Source: Ochotona curzoniae (taxonomy: Eukaryota; Chordata; Mammalia; Lagomorpha; Ochotonidae). From it: DNA of 64,000 nt. The position numbers and the translations under genes were made by a program. This document shows positions 61,085 to 64,000 of the stretch, one piece after another. Where the stretch lies: the NCBI RefSeq assembly GCF_017591425.1, contig NW_024467104.1:1302001-1366000 (forward strand), written 5' to 3'. Within the stretch, counting starts at the first letter, position 1. Every line of letters begins with the position of its first letter. A model generated the notes under the pieces. The model was not told where the DNA came from and did not search any database. It saw only the letters and a program-made list of their open reading frames with translations.

Positions 61085-63885
61085 CTAAATAAAAGTTAGT
61101 GTCTTCTTCACATTAAAATCCATGGTTTTGGCTATTAAAATGATACTTTGTGGTGGCATTCTGTAAAGTAGGTTGCGTTTTATATCCATGCAATTTTAAG
61201 GATCTTATCATTCATGAACATCCATTAGTATTCCGTATGTGGATAAAAGACTCACTTTTATGGAGTAAACTGACTTTATGCTAGGACTTTAATTCCTATC
61301 TGCTAAATAGAACCATTTGTTTTATAAAAGCCCTCGATGGTCATCAGTGGTATTTGATCTGTTTCTAGTAGCATGCAATCATGTATTGCTTATATGATAG
61401 AAATAAGAACAGATTATTTTCTATAATATTGAAATAAATATATGGTGTAATGAACAGATGTGATGAACAACATACTAGCATATATAAAATTCGCATATAT
61501 AAAATTCTTGGTTTATATTATTATGGTTCAAATGTGGACAATTAGTGAATACATTCTAACTTGAGTGAGCCAGAAAGTCATTTTCTTAGACTTCTTGCTA
61601 CCCGTATTGAATGGAAGTAGAACTCCACACAGTGTATCCATCAGCAGCTCTGTTGCTCCAAATACTTTCACAGAATTGTCACTTCCAACATTATCTCACA
61701 TTAGGAATCATTGCTTTGTAGCCTTGATTCATGGCATCATGCTTTGCAATATTTAACTGTCTGATCCTGACACGGTAAGCCCCAAGAAAGGTGAGTCCAT
61801 ATTTGTCTTCATTCATCTGTGAATATATCGCTTCCCTACCAAGACCCCTTTATAAAAACATAATTAGCATTTGTCAACCATTTCATAAATGACCTAATGA
61901 AATGAAAAATCAAGATCATTTTTAATGTTAAAAAGGACAACAAAGAACATCCTTGCCAGAGACCAGCTCCAGCCATGTTTGGAGCTTGCAAAGTGTGGAT
62001 GGTGAGAAGGAACACAAAGGATACTTGCACCACAGTGATGATTCCTCGTATTGAACCATTTTTAAAAAACTGCATTCATTCTTTTTGTAAGATTTATTTT
62101 ATTTTTATTGAAAAGTCACACATATAGAGGAGAAGAGACAGAAAGATCTTCCGTATGCTGATTCACTCCATAAGTGGCCATAAGGGCAGATCCTGAGTCA
62201 GGACACAGGGGCTTCTTCTGGGTCTCTCATGAAGGTGCAGGGTCCCAAGGCTTTGGGCCATCCTCCACTGCTTTCCCAGGTCTCAAGCAGGGAACTGGGT
62301 GCAAAGCAGGGCTACCTGGATTAGGACCTGCACCCAGTGAGACCACACAAGTGCAAGGAGAGGATTACCCGCTAGGCTACTGCACTGGGCCCTGCCTTCT
62401 TTAATTGTACACATATCATCACAAGCTTTGCATGAACATCCCATTTGAAATAATTTTACCTCCATGGCTAGAAGGATAATTACACAAACAATTCCAAAAA
62501 ACATTATTATAATTTTACTCCGGAGAAAACCTGCACTATTAATGATGGAAAGAAAAAGGGAGATGTGGCTATGATACATCACTCAATTATTTTTTATTTT
62601 GCAATACACTTTTGTACACAGAGTATAAATTCCTCCCTCTATCCATCCTCCCTTCACATTTTCCTCTCCCACCACTCCCTTGCATATATTATTTGAGTTC
62701 AGGAACTGTTCTCATGTCTGAAAGAAATTGTTTGACTCACTCCTAAACAAGTCTCAGAGAAACTAATTTGTCAAGGACATCTTAAACGAAGAGACAAATC
62801 AGTTGAAGGCATAAAAGGAGAAACAAAACATTACACACACACCTGAACTCCCCAAGCTGGAGGGAGTTCTCCAGAGGGTGGCCCCTGGACTTCACTGTCC
62901 CATGGGATCTGTTTGGGCTCATGCTGCTCCTCTGGAAGGGAACATGGAACAATCAGAGGTCTACTGGCTGAAGGAAAACACTGTATACTTGTGTGTTTGG
63001 AGTTTCCAGCCTCCATGATTTAAACACAGCTACAGTGCACATATTCTGCAGAGGAAACAATTCCCACAGGGAGGGAAAGAGTTTACTGAGACATCTACAC
63101 TGCAGCATACTCTAAAGCATGTTTGAAAAACCATCAATGCCACGTGGCTAATTACATTTTATTGTGTTGTATTATTACTGTTTTCTTCCACTAGAATTAT
63201 TATTAGTTGCATTTCCTGGCATCATGATACAATTATTTAGATATGTTCTGAGGTTGAGATGAACTTTCCATATTTAAAAACATATGAACACAGACTTACA
63301 GCAAGCAAGGGTACATGATGTGTACATATATTGACTTGTATTTGTAGACTTACAGCAAGCAAGGGTACGTGATATGTACACATATTGACTTGTATTTAGC
63401 TGCGTTTCCTTATTGGGGTTCGACAGCAGTTAGAGTGTACTTCTATATCTATGAGAACAAATTTATTACTTTAGATTTCCTTTTTGTAATGGTTGCGCTC
63501 ATCTAAAATAATATACTGTTTGTTTTCTTTCAGGTAACACAAAATGAAAGGCTAGCTTCAGTATATTATAACCATTGAGTCTATCAGTAATAATTAGATA
63601 AATCTTTTTATACCATGTTCTTTATTTGTGGGAAGAAGAATTCATCTTTTAAGAGAGTAGAAAATGAGTTGGCAGAGCTTCTAAGTTCAAACACTTGGAA
63701 ATTATATGGTCAGTCCGGTGTCTACGGGGTTTCCCTGTGCTCACCTAGGATTCATTCAACCCTGGGGTCTCATGTTTCAGGTTATTATAATGGGACAAAT
63801 ATGTAGAGTACTCTTTACCTCTCTCTGTGGAGTACTACATTTTCTGAGTCTACTTGTCTTACTGAAAGCTGTGTGCATTTTCTTT
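61085..63885 (-). repeat. Arm 2 of the large inverted duplication
   Basis: Reverse-complement partner of 14680-17285 (block list given there). Differences from arm 1 include its own CSINE (62085-62396), a 54-bp tandem duplication (units starting at 63292 and 63346, 'agacttacagcaagcaaggg'), a short tandem of 'gcatatataaaattc' near 61479-61508, and extra sequence at 61930-62575 with little match in arm 1. The right boundary of visible homology coincides with the CSINE at the window edge, so the true arm may be longer. Confidence 0.85.
62085..62396 (-). repeat. CSINE inside inverted-duplication arm 2
   Basis: Complete minus-strand copy: 'taagatttattttattttta' on the left, 'gctttcccaggtctcaagca' in the body, and head ending 'ctactgcactgggccc' on the right. 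Flanks carry a loose duplication (ctgcattcattcttt / ctgccttcttt). Confidence 0.88.
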
Positions 63886-63887
63886 CT

Positions 63888-64000
63888 TTTTTTTTTTTAA
63901 AGATTTATTTTTATTATTTTTTTATTGGAAAGGTGGATATACAGAGAGGAGAGACAGAGAGGAAGATCTTCCGTCCGATGATTCACTCCCCAAGTGAGCG
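63888..64000 (-). repeat. CSINE, cut by the window edge
   Basis: T-run at 63889-63898, then 'aagatttatttttattattt', 'acagagaggagagacagaga', 'ggaagatcttccgtccgatg', 'attcactccccaagtgagcg'. It is nearly identical to the young copy at 41643 over this stretch. The head lies outside the window. Confidence 0.9.

Overview
This is a mammalian genomic window from an olfactory receptor (OR) cluster. The organism is almost certainly a lagomorph and probably a pika (Ochotona). The evidence is about 17 copies of the lagomorph tRNA-derived C-repeat SINE (CSINE), with youngest-copy box sequences closer to the pika than the rabbit form, plus a lagomorph-style LINE-1. The species call is an inference. Coding density is low: four intact single-exon class II OR genes, one OR cut by the left edge and one OR fragment are the only confident protein-coding content.

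Layout. 1-220 (-) is the N-terminal part of an OR. 1.2-8.9 kb holds CSINEs, an old antisense L1 and a GC-richer repeat. An OR9G-type gene lies at 12795-13712 (+). 14.7-17.3 kb is one arm of a large inverted duplication whose partner is 61.1-63.9 kb; an OR C-terminal fragment (17.5-17.8 kb) sits next to the first arm. 19.2-21.3 kb is a small, internally deleted endogenous retrovirus (minus strand) with both LTRs, a target-site duplication, a primer binding site and a polypurine tract. It landed inside what looks like an older gag zinc-knuckle region. 26.4-33.3 kb is a nearly full-length but dead L1 (plus strand). 33.8-35.3 kb is a GC-rich segment that looks like a processed pseudogene. The rest up to 43 kb is old L1 and CSINE sequence.

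The OR5W2 orthologue is at 43189-44118 (-). A TG-rich composite satellite lies at 48.59-48.99 kb and an antisense L1 3' end at 49.23-50.31 kb. Two more family 5-like ORs follow at 51794-52729 (+) and 56481-57413 (-).

OR genes usually have untranslated 5' exon(s) spliced to one coding exon. Plausible splice acceptors lie just before the start codons, and about 1.2-1.5 kb upstream of three of the genes there is an arrangement of EBF/Olf-1-like site, TATA-like box and splice donor. The best is at 50410-50523. I found no CRISPR array, operon, prokaryotic mobile element or convincing novel multi-gene system. The items most worth checking are the inverted duplication with its uneven divergence, the OR promoter candidates, the one-residue loss in the OR5W2 HFFCD motif, and the nested retrovirus.
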